Source: Sapientia aquatica | GTDB lineage: Bacteria > Pseudomonadota > Gammaproteobacteria > Burkholderiales > Burkholderiaceae_D | Reading direction: 5' to 3' | DNA length: 64,000 bases | Assembly (NCBI RefSeq): GCF_004358105.1 | Contig: NZ_SMYL01000004.1 | Coordinates: 1-64,000 of the forward strand | Shown here: piece by piece, positions 9,730 through 18,051 of the stretch | Layout: every line of letters starts with the position of its first letter | Position numbering within the stretch: position 1 is the first letter of the stretch | Notes under the pieces: model-generated | The model's database searches: none | Told to the model about the DNA's origin: nothing | The model's input: the letters and a program-made list of their open reading frames with translations, nothing else | Program-made: the position numbers and the translations under genes

Positions 9730-10008
9730 TCAGTATGGCGGAGCTTCCCTGATTTCGTAGACGCTCAAAATTTCTGAGGGCGACAGATGACGCATACCAG
9801 GTTCATTGGATAGGATGGTTTTTTCAAGCTCAACTTGGGAGATCAATAAATTGAGGTAAGTGCCATTTTCCACCATCCTTTGTGCAACACTCGGCCAGCC
9901 CAACACCCAGCGGTTGGCGATGCCGATGGCAATTCTACCTAATTGTTCAACCTCGCTGGCAAGATCTGCGCCATACATTTCCCGGTCGTATAAATTTTCC
10001 ATGAACAA
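9730..10008 (-). CDS. Small hypothetical protein of the island
   Basis: A 92-residue acidic protein that matches no family I know. The start is either ATG at 10008 or the second Met (10002). It has no signal peptide or membrane helix, and it ends in a Pro-rich REAPPY. It lies convergent to the nuclease-like gene and directly downstream of the integrase on the same strand (46 bp gap), so it may be co-transcribed with the integrase. This could be an excisionase-like or cargo gene, but there is no motif evidence for either. Confidence 0.5.
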   Translation of the reverse strand: MFMENLYDREMYGADLASEVEQLGRIAIGIANRWVLGWPSVAQRMVENGTYLNLLISQVELEKTILSNEPGMRHLSPSEILSVYEIREAPPY

Positions 10009-10054
10009 ATTATCCTAGTTAAGCCAATTTATAAATTTTCAAATTGTTCGGAAT

Positions 10055-11284
10055 TTATTTGGTTAATCCATCAAGGTAATCAGCATATCTTTGCATCATT
10101 ACTTTGCGCTCTTCAAGAAACATAGCCCTGTCATAGGCCTCGCCATAGGTGTCACCAGAGGCGTGTGACAATTGTCGGTCCGCTACTTCATGCCGATAGC
10201 CCAGTCTTTCCTTAATTACGCCCATTGCAAGTGACCTGAATCCATGGCCGGTCATTTTTCCGCTATAGCCCATTCGCTTTACTGCGGCCAATATCCCGAA
10301 ATTAGTCGCAGGTATTTCATGATCACGGATATTAGGGAATAAAAATTTACTGTTCCCGGTATGTTCGTGAAGTTCTCTTAGCAGGGTCCAACCTTGCTTT
10401 GGAAGAAAAACTTGGTGGTCGACTTTACGTGGATTCAATTTCTTTTTACCCATTTTCATCCGCTGCCAAGGTATCGCCCATTTTTCATTTACCAAATCGA
10501 TCTCTGACCATTCTGTCGTGGTCAATTCACTGGTTCTCACAAAAGTAAGCATCATTAATCTAAACATGATTCTAGTTGGCGCATACATCCGGCCTTCGAT
10601 TTTTTCAAATGCTCGAATAAAGTCTGGTAACTCATCAACGGTTATCGCCGCATGATGCCCCTTACTGGTTGATTTAAGGGCGCCGCGCAAATGAGGGATT
10701 GGGTCGGCGTCAGCTTTGCCAGTCGCAATTGCATACCTAAATATTTGCCCACAAACCTGACCTTGGCGTTTTGCCATGTCAGTAGCACCGCGTTTTTCAA
10801 TCTGGCGCAGCATTTCCAACAGAACCGGGGCCTTAATATCTGACACAGGAAGCTTTCCGATTATCGGAAAAACATCTTTTTCCAATCTATGGAGAACGTT
10901 TGCGGATGTTCGTGGTTGCCAGGAATCATTTTTATTTGCATGCCATTCGCGCGCCACAACCTCAAATGTGTTGGCGGAGGCAATCGTAGAGGCCATTTTT
11001 TCCTCCTTCCTAGCGTGCGCAGGATCGATGCCCTTAGCAATTAATCTACGAGCATCCAATCGCTTTTGGCGCGCCTCTTGCAACGTCACCTCTGGATAGG
11101 AGCCAAAAGATAATTTATTTGATTTACCGTTGGATGGCTGGGTGAATTTCATCCTCCAGAGCTTCGCCCCCAGCGTAGTGACCTCTAAAAATAGGCCTTC
11201 GCCATCGAATAATGAATAGCTTTTATCCTTAGGTTTGGCATTTTTTACCTGTATATCAGTAAGTGGCTTTACGATTTTTGGCAT
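10055..11284 (-). CDS. Tyrosine site-specific integrase of a genomic island
   Basis: A 409-residue integrase of the P4/CP4-57 type. The N-terminal part (about 1-90) is the Arm DNA-binding DUF4102-like domain, with SLFDGEGLFLEV and LSFGSYPEVTLQEAR. A SAM-like core-binding domain follows (about 105-185), then the catalytic domain with Arg in FVRTSELT, the HGFR box, and LSH followed by the catalytic Tyr in AYDRA. It lies about 165 bp beyond the 3' end of a tRNA-Met gene, the usual place for such integrases. The gene points away from the tRNA into the island. The protein appears full length and plausibly active. Confidence 0.95.
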   Translation of the reverse strand: MPKIVKPLTDIQVKNAKPKDKSYSLFDGEGLFLEVTTLGAKLWRMKFTQPSNGKSNKLSFGSYPEVTLQEARQKRLDARRLIAKGIDPAHARKEEKMASTIASANTFEVVAREWHANKNDSWQPRTSANVLHRLEKDVFPIIGKLPVSDIKAPVLLEMLRQIEKRGATDMAKRQGQVCGQIFRYAIATGKADADPIPHLRGALKSTSKGHHAAITVDELPDFIRAFEKIEGRMYAPTRIMFRLMMLTFVRTSELTTTEWSEIDLVNEKWAIPWQRMKMGKKKLNPRKVDHQVFLPKQGWTLLRELHEHTGNSKFLFPNIRDHEIPATNFGILAAVKRMGYSGKMTGHGFRSLAMGVIKERLGYRHEVADRQLSHASGDTYGEAYDRAMFLEERKVMMQRYADYLDGLTK

Positions 11285-11380
11285 TTTTTAGACCTTCTCA
11301 TTTTAAGCACAGTGCGTATGTGCTTAAGAATGGTCTAATGAGGGTAGGATGTCAATAAATGTTATAACACGCTAAAAAAC

Positions 11381-11416
11381 AAAAAACCCGCATGAACACT
11401 GGGTTTCAGGCGGGTT
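11381..11416 (-). terminator. Rho-independent terminator after tRNA-Met
   Basis: Read on the minus strand, AACCCGC (11416-11410) pairs with GCGGGTT (11391-11385) and a T-rich tail follows. It stands 35 bp downstream of the tRNA 3' end and would stop tRNA transcription before the integrase promoter. Confidence 0.8.
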
Positions 11417-11450
11417 ATTGTACGTTTTAGGACATCTTAAAACATGTTTT

Positions 11451-11527
11451 TGGTGGTGATAGGTGGATTTGAACCACCGACCCCAGCATTATGAGTGCTG
11501 TGCTCTAACCAACTGAGCTATATCACC
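11451..11527 (-). tRNA. tRNA-Met (anticodon CAU), elongator type; island insertion site
   Basis: A complete 77-nt cloverleaf on the minus strand, including an encoded CCA. Acceptor arms GGTGATA and TATCACC pair fully, the D arm is GCTC/GAGC, and the anticodon stem CAGCA/TGCTG holds loop CTCATAA with anticodon CAT. The T stem is GGTGG/CCACC. The anticodon-arm context (GAGCACA-C-ACTCATAAT-G-TGGGGTC) resembles elongator tRNA-Met rather than the lysidine-modified tRNA-Ile2, which also reads CAT in DNA. Its 3' end faces the integrase, so it is the probable attachment site. Confidence 0.93.
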
Positions 11528-11646
11528 AAGAAGCTGAGCATTATGACTTTGGGGCGTTTTGCTGTCAAGAAAAAAGTGCTTTTGGGGCGTGATTTTGCTT
11601 GATTTGTGGCTCTTTTCACTAAGATTTCTGGCTTAAATTCACCGGA

Positions 11647-12486
11647 TTACTCTTGTCTGCCGAACTCGTCGCCTAGTTCACGGCCGCGGTCGGAGGCGGC
11701 TTTTAGGGCGGTGACTATGGCGGCGGCTATGCCGCTGTGGTCCATGCTGGTGATGGCGGCGTGGGTGGTGCCGCCTTTGGAGGTGACGCGCTCGCGCAGG
11801 ACGGATACTGGGTCGGCGGATAGCGCGGCTAGTTGGGATGCGCCGGTGAAGGTGGCGATGGCGAGCTGGGTGCCTTGTTCTGTGCTTAGGCCCATTTCTT
11901 GGGCGGCTTTTTGCATGGCTTCGATGAAGTAGAACACGTAGGCTGGGCCGCTGCCGGAGATGGCGGTTACTGGGTCGATTAGGGCTTCGTCGGCGATCCA
12001 GACGGTGCTGCCTACGGCGCTCAGGATTGCGTCGGCGATTTCACGTTGGGCTAGGTCAACGTCTGGCATGGCGTAGATGCCTGTGATGCCTTGGTTGATT
12101 AACGCTGGGGTGTTGGGCATGGTGCGCACAATGGCGGGGTGGTGGCCTAGCCAGCGCGATAAATCTAGGGCACGGATGCCGGCGGCAATCGAGATGATGA
12201 GTTGCTTGCCTATGTGCGGTAACAATTGGGCGGCTACTTCGCGCATTTGCTGTGGTTTGACTGCCAACACAATAACGTTGCTAGAAGTAAGTTGTGCGTC
12301 AATCTGCAAGGCGGTGCTGACGCCAAATTTGGTCTGCAATTGGGCCAGATTCGCGGAATTAATGTCGATGACGTGGATGTTGCTGCCTTCGACGCCTTGT
12401 TTGCACAGGCCGCTGATGAGCGCTGTGGCCATGTTGCCGCCGCCGATAAAGGCGATTTTGGTGCCGTTCAATTGATTATTTCGCAT
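11647..12486 (-). CDS. proC: Pyrroline-5-carboxylate reductase
   Basis: Catalyses the last step of proline synthesis, the NAD(P)H reduction of pyrroline-5-carboxylate. The N-terminal Rossmann motif is IAFIGGGNMATALISG, and the C-terminal dimerisation domain carries the signature from SGSGPAYVF through RERVTSKGGTTHAAI. The frame is open to 12540, but the ATG at 12486 gives the usual N-terminus and 279 residues; it overlaps the end of yggS by 11 bp. The gene is therefore translationally coupled to yggS, a common pairing in proteobacteria. This is the first core gene next to the island and tRNA. Confidence 0.95.
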   Translation of the reverse strand: MRNNQLNGTKIAFIGGGNMATALISGLCKQGVEGSNIHVIDINSANLAQLQTKFGVSTALQIDAQLTSSNVIVLAVKPQQMREVAAQLLPHIGKQLIISIAAGIRALDLSRWLGHHPAIVRTMPNTPALINQGITGIYAMPDVDLAQREIADAILSAVGSTVWIADEALIDPVTAISGSGPAYVFYFIEAMQKAAQEMGLSTEQGTQLAIATFTGASQLAALSADPVSVLRERVTSKGGTTHAAITSMDHSGIAAAIVTALKAASDRGRELGDEFGRQE

Positions 12487-13180
12487 AGTTTCTATTTCCA
12501 AAAATGGCGCTTCCGATGCGCACGATGGTACTGCCTTCAAGAATGGCGGCGGCTAGGTCAGCCGACATGCCCATGGATAAGGTATCTAGCTGCAAGCCAT
12601 GCTCGTTGAGTTGGTCTTGCAGCAACTTCATCTGACGATACGGCGCGCGTTGCAACTCCAGTGTAGGCAAAGGCTCGGGGATTGCCATTAAACCGCGCAG
12701 GCGCAGATGTGGTAGGCGGGCAATTTGCTGAGCTAAATCAAGCGCTTGGTCTGGCGTGGCGCCGCTTTTGCTGGCTTCGCCGCTAATATTGATTTGCAGG
12801 CAGATGTTGAGCGGGGGAAAACCGGCGGGGCGTTGCTCGGACAAGCGTTCGGCAATTTTTAAGCGATCTACCGCATGCACCCAAGCAAAGTGTTGGGCGA
12901 TTTGGCGAGTTTTGTTGCTTTGAATCGGGCCGATAAAGTGCCATTCCAAGCCTAAATCGGGCGCTAATTGCAGGGTTAAGGCGATTTTATCGATAGCTTC
13001 TTGCAAATAGTTCTCACCAAAGGCGCGCTGCCCTGCTTGCGCGGCATCGAGCACGGCGTGGGCATCAAAGGTTTTGGAGACCGCTAATAGTTGAATTTGC
13101 GATGGCGGACGCTGCGCGGTGTGCGCGGCGTCGGCAATCTGTTGCTGTGCGGCTTGCAAGTTACTCGTGATTGTGGACAT
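12476..13180 (-). CDS. yggS: PLP homeostasis protein, YggS/PROSC family
   Basis: A 234-residue fold-type III PLP-binding protein with no known catalysis, which keeps pyridoxal phosphate and amino-acid pools balanced. The PLP lysine is K36 in LLAVSKTF. Later conserved blocks are FGENYLQEA, WHFIGPIQSNK and LSMGMSADL followed by VRIGSAIFG. The length fits the family. It is upstream of and overlaps proC, and is divergent from pilT with a shared intergenic region of about 160 bp, as in many beta- and gammaproteobacteria. Confidence 0.95.
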   Translation of the reverse strand: MSTITSNLQAAQQQIADAAHTAQRPPSQIQLLAVSKTFDAHAVLDAAQAGQRAFGENYLQEAIDKIALTLQLAPDLGLEWHFIGPIQSNKTRQIAQHFAWVHAVDRLKIAERLSEQRPAGFPPLNICLQINISGEASKSGATPDQALDLAQQIARLPHLRLRGLMAIPEPLPTLELQRAPYRQMKLLQDQLNEHGLQLDTLSMGMSADLAAAILEGSTIVRIGSAIFGNRNYAK

Positions 13181-13338
13181 AATCGGGATAATTTTATTTC
13201 TTGCGTATTGGTAATATTTTCATGCGGCCTTGAATCGGGCCGATGTGATCAATTAGGCGCGGATTTACTGCAATTTTATGTATCGACTTTCGTGCAACGA
13301 CTTATTTAATCAGCTTTTACAGACTGCCAGGATTATAA

Positions 13339-14382
13339 ATGGATATCTCCGAACTACTCGCCTTCTCCGTTAAGAATAACGCATCCGATTTGCACTTATC
13401 CGCTGGCTTGCCGCCGATGATCCGTGTGCACGGCGACGTTCGTCGGATCAATTTACCGCCATTAGAGCATAAAGACGTGCACGCGCTGATTTACGACATC
13501 ATGAACGATGGACAGCGCAAAGAGTACGAAGAATTTTTGGAATGCGACTTTTCGTTTGAGATCCCGGGCTTAGCACGTTTCCGTGTGAATGCGTTTAATC
13601 AAGAACGTGGCCCCGCCGCCGTTATGCGTACCATTCCGTCCAAGGTGCTGACGCTGGAGCAGTTGAATGCGCCGAAGATTTTTGCCGATTTAGCGTTAAA
13701 GCCACGCGGCTTGGTGTTGGTTACTGGCCCAACCGGTTCGGGTAAATCGACGACCTTGGCGGCGATGGTAAACCACGTCAATGAAAACGAATACGGCCAT
13801 ATTTTGACCGTCGAAGACCCAATCGAATTTGTGCACGAATCGAAGAAATGCCTAATCAACCAACGTGAAGTCGGCCCGCACACTATGTCGTTTAATAACG
13901 CGCTGCGCTCTGCACTGCGTGAAGATCCTGACGTCATTCTGGTCGGTGAGTTGCGTGATCTGGAAACCATTCGTTTAGCGTTGACCGCTGCGGAAACCGG
14001 TCACTTGGTGTTTGGCACTTTGCATACGTCATCCGCCGCCAAAACCATCGATCGTATCGTGGACGTGTTCCCTGCCGAAGAAAAAGAAATGGTGCGGGCG
14101 ATGTTGTCCGAATCATTGCAAGCGGTTATTTCGCAAACGCTGTTAAAAACCAAAGACGGCGCAGGCCGCGTGGCGGCGCACGAAATTATGCTCGGCACAC
14201 CAGCGATTCGAAATCTGATTCGCGAAAGTAAAATTGCGCAGATGTATTCCGCAATTCAAACCGGTAGCAACATCGGTATGCAGACCTTGGATCAGTGCTT
14301 AACTGAACTGGTTAAACGTAATCAAATTTCACTTGGCGCAGCGCGGTTCGCGGCCAAAATCCCAGAAAACTTCCCTGGCTAA
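13339..14382 (+). CDS. pilT: Type IV pilus retraction ATPase PilT
   Basis: A hexameric cytoplasmic ATPase that powers pilus retraction and twitching motility. Of 347 residues, the N-terminal part is PAS-like (SDLHLSAGLPPMIRVHG). The RecA-like core has Walker A GPTGSGKS (130-137), an Asp box around the conserved VEDPIE, Walker B-like VILVGELRD and a His box TGHLVFGTLHT. The PilT-specific C-terminal AIRNLIRESK segment, needed for retraction, is present. pilU follows after 19 bp on the same strand, so the two form one operon. Confidence 0.97.
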   Translation: MDISELLAFSVKNNASDLHLSAGLPPMIRVHGDVRRINLPPLEHKDVHALIYDIMNDGQRKEYEEFLECDFSFEIPGLARFRVNAFNQERGPAAVMRTIPSKVLTLEQLNAPKIFADLALKPRGLVLVTGPTGSGKSTTLAAMVNHVNENEYGHILTVEDPIEFVHESKKCLINQREVGPHTMSFNNALRSALREDPDVILVGELRDLETIRLALTAAETGHLVFGTLHTSSAAKTIDRIVDVFPAEEKEMVRAMLSESLQAVISQTLLKTKDGAGRVAAHEIMLGTPAIRNLIRESKIAQMYSAIQTGSNIGMQTLDQCLTELVKRNQISLGAARFAAKIPENFPG

Positions 14383-14401
14383 TTAAAAGAGAGAATCCAC
14401 G

Positions 14402-15538
14402 ATGGAACGCGATCAAGCCACCAAGTTCATGACCGATTTATTGCGTCTGATGCTAACTAAAAACGGCTCAGATTTATTTATCACGGCTGACTTCCCACCC
14501 GCCTTTAAGATCGACGGCAAAGTCACGCCGGTATCGAATCAGCCATTATCGGCCACGCACACGATTGAGTTAGCGCGCGCGATTATGAACGATAAACAAG
14601 CGGCGGCTTTTGAACAAACTAAGGAATGCAATTTTGCGATCAACCCAGCAGGTTTGGGGCGCTTCCGCGTGTCTGCATTTGTGCAGCAAAGCCGTGTTGG
14701 CATGGTGTTGCGGACGATTACTACAACGATTCCCAAGTTTGAAGATTTAGGCTTGCCAACAATTTTGAGCGAAGTAGCCATGACCAAGCGCGGTTTGGTC
14801 ATTATGGTGGGTGCGACTGGCTCAGGTAAATCGACCACCTTGGCCGCCATGGTGGGGCATCGTAACGCCAACAGCTACGGCCACATTATTACGGTTGAAG
14901 ATCCGATTGAATATGTGCATCCGCATAACAATTGCATCGTCACCCAGCGTGAAGTTGGGATCGATACCGAAGACTGGTCGGCGGCGTTAAAGAACTCCTT
15001 GCGTCAAGCCCCCGACGTGATTCAGATTGGTGAGATTCGCGACCGCGAAACCATGGATCATGCGATTGCTTTCGCTGAAACCGGTCACCTATGTTTAGCC
15101 ACGTTACACGCCAACAGCACCAACCAAGCGCTAGACCGGATCATCAACTTTTTCCCTGAAGAGCGTCGCCAACAATTGCTCATGGATTTGTCGCTCAACT
15201 TGAAGGCCGTGATTTCGCAGCGTTTAATTCCGTTGCGTGGCACCAAGGGTCGCGCCGCGGCGCTAGAGATTTTGCTCAATACACCGTTGATCGGTGACTT
15301 GATCTTTAAAGGTCAAGTGCACGAGATTAAAGAGGTGATGAAAAAATCGCGCGAACATGGCATGCAGACATTTGATCAATCCTTATTCGAACTGTACGAA
15401 GCGCAAAAAATTTCGTATGAAGATGCGTTACGTAACGCCGATTCGGTCAATGAATTGCGTTTAGCAATTATGTTGCACGGCAAAGAAGCCAAAGAGCGTG
15501 ACCTCAACAGCGGCACGCAACATTTAGGAATTGTATGA
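14402..15538 (+). CDS. pilU: PilT-like ATPase PilU
   Basis: The accessory retraction ATPase that works together with PilT. At 378 residues it keeps the same plan: SDLFITADFPPAFKIDG in the N-terminal domain, Walker A GATGSGKS, VEDPIEYVH, VIQIGEIRD and the His box TGHLCLATLHAN. It carries the longer C-terminal tail (ending in LNSGTQHLGIV) that separates PilU from PilT. The stop codon overlaps the start of the glutathione peroxidase gene (ATGA at 15535-15538), so the peroxidase is probably translated from the pilTU mRNA. Confidence 0.96.
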   Translation: MERDQATKFMTDLLRLMLTKNGSDLFITADFPPAFKIDGKVTPVSNQPLSATHTIELARAIMNDKQAAAFEQTKECNFAINPAGLGRFRVSAFVQQSRVGMVLRTITTTIPKFEDLGLPTILSEVAMTKRGLVIMVGATGSGKSTTLAAMVGHRNANSYGHIITVEDPIEYVHPHNNCIVTQREVGIDTEDWSAALKNSLRQAPDVIQIGEIRDRETMDHAIAFAETGHLCLATLHANSTNQALDRIINFFPEERRQQLLMDLSLNLKAVISQRLIPLRGTKGRAAALEILLNTPLIGDLIFKGQVHEIKEVMKKSREHGMQTFDQSLFELYEAQKISYEDALRNADSVNELRLAIMLHGKEAKERDLNSGTQHLGIV

Positions 15539-16020
15539 CCAGTGTTTATGATTTTTCAGCAGTGAGTTTGTCGGGCCACCCAGTGTCATTAAGTGAGTAT
15601 CAAGGCAAAGTTATTTTGATCGTCAATACCGCAAGCTTCTGCGGCTTTACTCCGCAATACCAAGGATTAGAAAAGCTGTATCAGCAGTTTAAAGATTTGG
15701 GCGTGGTGGTGCTAGGTTTTCCGTGCAATCAATTTGGTATGCAAGAGCCAGGCGACTCGGAAAAGATTGGCGCGTTTTGTGAGAAAAATTACGGCGTGAC
15801 TTTCCCACTATTTGAAAAAGTCAATGTGAACGGCGACAAAGCGCATCCCTTATTTAATTACCTCAAAGAGCATGCGCACGGCGTGCTGGGCAGCGAGGCG
15901 ATTAAGTGGAATTTCACCAAATTTTTAATCAAAAAAGACGGCACCGTATTCAACCGCTACGCGCCATTAACCAAACCCGAAGATTTAATTGGCGACGTAC
16001 AAAAACTGTTAGCCGAATAA
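15535..16020 (+). CDS. Glutathione peroxidase (thioredoxin/glutathione-dependent)
   Basis: A 161-residue peroxidase of the BtuE/BsaA type that reduces hydrogen peroxide and lipid hydroperoxides. The catalytic site is a Cys-type variant: C36 in NTASFCGFTPQY. The partner block FPCNQFGMQEPG and the WNFTKF motif supply the Gln and Trp of the tetrad. There is no signal peptide, so it is cytoplasmic. It overlaps pilU by 4 bp, an arrangement that suggests coupling to the pilus operon. No selenocysteine codon is involved. Confidence 0.95.
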   Translation: MTSVYDFSAVSLSGHPVSLSEYQGKVILIVNTASFCGFTPQYQGLEKLYQQFKDLGVVVLGFPCNQFGMQEPGDSEKIGAFCEKNYGVTFPLFEKVNVNGDKAHPLFNYLKEHAHGVLGSEAIKWNFTKFLIKKDGTVFNRYAPLTKPEDLIGDVQKLLAE

Positions 16021-16061
16021 GTTAGCCAAGCACCTATTTACACTACTTAAATTAATTACCC

Positions 16062-16673
16062 ATGAAAAAATTTATCCAGTTCTGCGCCGCTGCTGCGTTA
16101 GCCTCATTAATCAGCGCCAGCGCCGTTGCACAAACAACCAAGCCAACCAAAGAATCGCTAGAAAAGCTATTTGAATTGACCGAAGTGCACGCGATGATTC
16201 CACAGATGCAAAGTCAGCTCGACAGCATGATGAACACCATGTCGCAAGAAATGTTAAAGGGTAAAAACATCACGCCAGAACAGCAAAAAGCGCTGGATAC
16301 TTTCCGCGCCAAAGTAGTTAAAATCGGTCGCGATGAAATTAGCTGGGATGTGATTCAGCCGCGTATTTATGAGATTTATTCCAGCACACTAAGCCAATCG
16401 GATGTAGATGGAATGATCGCGTTTTACCAATCTCCGGCAGGACAATCGTTCATCAAAAAAATGCCGCAGATTATGAATCAAACGATGGTGATGATGCAAA
16501 AAACGTCGGTGCCATTGATGAAGAAAATCGAAGCTGCGGGCAATGAATTCCAACAGGATATGCAGCGCTTGGCTGCGCCGGTTAGCCCAGCTGCAGCTGC
16601 TGCGCCTGCTACTGCTACTGCTCCTGCCGCTCCTGCTGCTCCTGCTGCTCCAGCTGCACCAGCCGCTCAATAA
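16062..16673 (+). CDS. Secreted DUF2059-family protein with Ala/Pro-rich tail
   Basis: A 203-residue protein with a clear Sec signal peptide (MKKF then a hydrophobic stretch ending SASAVAQ). The middle (about 30-165) is a DUF2059-type helical domain with the conserved ISWDVIQPRIYEIYSSTLSQSDVDGMIAFYQSPAGQSFIKKMP block. The last 30 or so residues are nearly all Ala, Pro and Thr, encoded by repeating GCT/CCT codons from about 16588 to 16670. The function of the family is not established; it is likely periplasmic. A strong terminator follows directly. Confidence 0.85.
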   Translation: MKKFIQFCAAAALASLISASAVAQTTKPTKESLEKLFELTEVHAMIPQMQSQLDSMMNTMSQEMLKGKNITPEQQKALDTFRAKVVKIGRDEISWDVIQPRIYEIYSSTLSQSDVDGMIAFYQSPAGQSFIKKMPQIMNQTMVMMQKTSVPLMKKIEAAGNEFQQDMQRLAAPVSPAAAAAPATATAPAAPAAPAAPAAPAAQ

Positions 16674-16696
16674 ACTCGTTTCATTTATGCATAAAA

Positions 16697-16724
16697 AAAG
16701 CACGAACATCGTTCGTGCTTTTTT
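16697..16724 (+). terminator. Rho-independent terminator after the DUF2059 gene
   Basis: Perfect inverted repeat AAAAGCACGAAC / GTTCGTGCTTTT with an ATC loop, followed by more T. The A-run on the other side lets it also serve the convergent metF gene. Confidence 0.9.
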
Positions 16725-16756
16725 ATTTCTAACGCTCACCTGCGATTAACTACCCA

Positions 16757-17584
16757 TTAGACCAAGCGTTGCCAAATCGCCGTTGTGGCGGCAGCTTGAT
16801 TCATAGAATAAAAATGTAAACCCGGTGCGCCACCGGCTAATAGTTTTTCGCATAATTGCGTCACCACATCCAAACCAAACGCTTTGATTGAAGCGCTGTC
16901 GTCGCCGTAGCTGGCTAATTTCAACCTTACCCAACGTGGGATTTCTGCGCCGCACATTTCCGAGAAACGCATCAATTGGGTGTAATTGGTAATCGGCATA
17001 ATGCCGGCCACAATGGGGACATCGATGTTTAATTTATGGGCTTGCTCGACGAACTGAAAATAGGCGTCGGCGCTATAAAAATATTGAGTAATCGCGCCAT
17101 CCGCACCCGCGGCGACTTTGCGGGCAAAATTAGCTAAATCGTCTTGCGGCGAACGCGCTTGTGGATGCATTTCTGGGTAAGCGGCGACGTCGATACGGAA
17201 CCAGTCGCCGGTTTCTTTGCGAATAAATTCGACCAACTCGTTGGCATAACGAAACGCTCCACCAGCACCGTACCCGCTAGGTAAATCGCCGCGCAAGGCG
17301 ACTAAGCGGCGGATATCGTTGTCTTTATATTGCTGCAAAATTGCGCGTATCGATTCGGCGCTACCACCGACACACGATAAATGTGGCGCGGCGTCTAAGC
17401 CTTCGGCGCGCATTTCTAACACGGTGTCTAACGTGCCTTGCTGAGTGGTTCCACCAGCACCGAAAGTAACTGAGAAATAGGTCGGATTTAAAGCGGCTAA
17501 CTTAGTGCGAGTAGCGCGTAATTTTTCGGCACCTTCGGGAGTTTTAGGCGGGAAAAATTCAATACTAAAATTAGGTTGTGACAT
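16757..17584 (-). CDS. metF: 5,10-methylenetetrahydrofolate reductase
   Basis: Flavin-dependent reduction of methylene-THF to methyl-THF, the methyl donor for methionine synthase. At 275 residues it matches the short bacterial MetF. Visible motifs are SIEFFPPKTPEG at the N-terminus, the substrate and FAD region VALRGDLP, and ADGAITQYFYSAD with VPIVAGIMPITN. It is the third gene of an apparent ahcY, membrane protein, metF unit, placing methyl-group supply next to S-adenosylhomocysteine removal under the upstream SAH riboswitch. Confidence 0.95.
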   Translation of the reverse strand: MSQPNFSIEFFPPKTPEGAEKLRATRTKLAALNPTYFSVTFGAGGTTQQGTLDTVLEMRAEGLDAAPHLSCVGGSAESIRAILQQYKDNDIRRLVALRGDLPSGYGAGGAFRYANELVEFIRKETGDWFRIDVAAYPEMHPQARSPQDDLANFARKVAAGADGAITQYFYSADAYFQFVEQAHKLNIDVPIVAGIMPITNYTQLMRFSEMCGAEIPRWVRLKLASYGDDSASIKAFGLDVVTQLCEKLLAGGAPGLHFYSMNQAAATTAIWQRLV

Positions 17585-17640
17585 AAAAAAGTCTTTACAT
17601 TATTGGGCGCAGCGATACGCTCTGTTATCGCTGGGCTGTT

Positions 17641-17982
17641 TTAATTCTTCAATATCAGAGTGGACAATGCCCAAGAAATGACGCTGTACAACATCGCCGC
17701 GAATACCGCCGACCAAAATCCGGCCACATGAAAGCCAGTAAACATCGTCGCCACCATCCAAAACAGCAAACCATTAATCACCAGCACAAACAAACCCAAA
17801 CTCACGACGGTGACGGGCAAAGTTAGAATGATTAAAATTGGACGTAAAACGGTGTTCACAAAGCCCAAAACGACTGCAACTAATAAGGCAGTAGCAAAGC
17901 TGTCGATACTGACTGAATGCATTAAATAAGGCAATGCCAGCAAAGCTAGGGCATTGATTAACCATGTTACCAATAAACGCAT
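17641..17982 (-). CDS. Small four-helix membrane protein, phage holin superfamily IV type
   Basis: A 113-residue, very hydrophobic protein with about four membrane segments (LLVTWLINALALLALPYLM; ALLVAVVLGFVNTVL; LVILTLPVTVVSLGLFVL-like; the last around WSAVFAAMLYSVISW). It fits the family PF04020 (mycobacterial 4-TM holin-like, YvlD). Despite the name, chromosomal members are not phage genes and their function is unknown. It sits between ahcY and metF, an arrangement conserved in Burkholderiales, so it is probably co-transcribed with the methyl-cycle genes. Confidence 0.85.
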   Translation of the reverse strand: MRLLVTWLINALALLALPYLMHSVSIDSFATALLVAVVLGFVNTVLRPILIILTLPVTVVSLGLFVLVINGLLFWMVATMFTGFHVAGFWSAVFAAMLYSVISWALSTLILKN

Positions 17983-18051
17983 ACCATCTCCTTAACAATT
18001 GTTCTGCATAATTTGCTGCGCCAGAATACTCCTGGCGCAGCAAAAGAACAA

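Noticed and set aside
1-10054. Second attachment site of the island
   Set aside because: No repeat of the tRNA 3' end was seen in this part by eye; it is expected left of the window.
11451-11527. tRNA-Ile2 (lysidine) instead of tRNA-Met
   Set aside because: Both have CAT in DNA. The anticodon-arm bases resemble the elongator tRNA-Met; it is not entirely excluded without tRNAscan or TilS determinant analysis.
17641-17982. Prophage marker because of the holin-like family name
   Set aside because: The family name is historical; no phage genes are near and the gene sits in a methyl-cycle operon.
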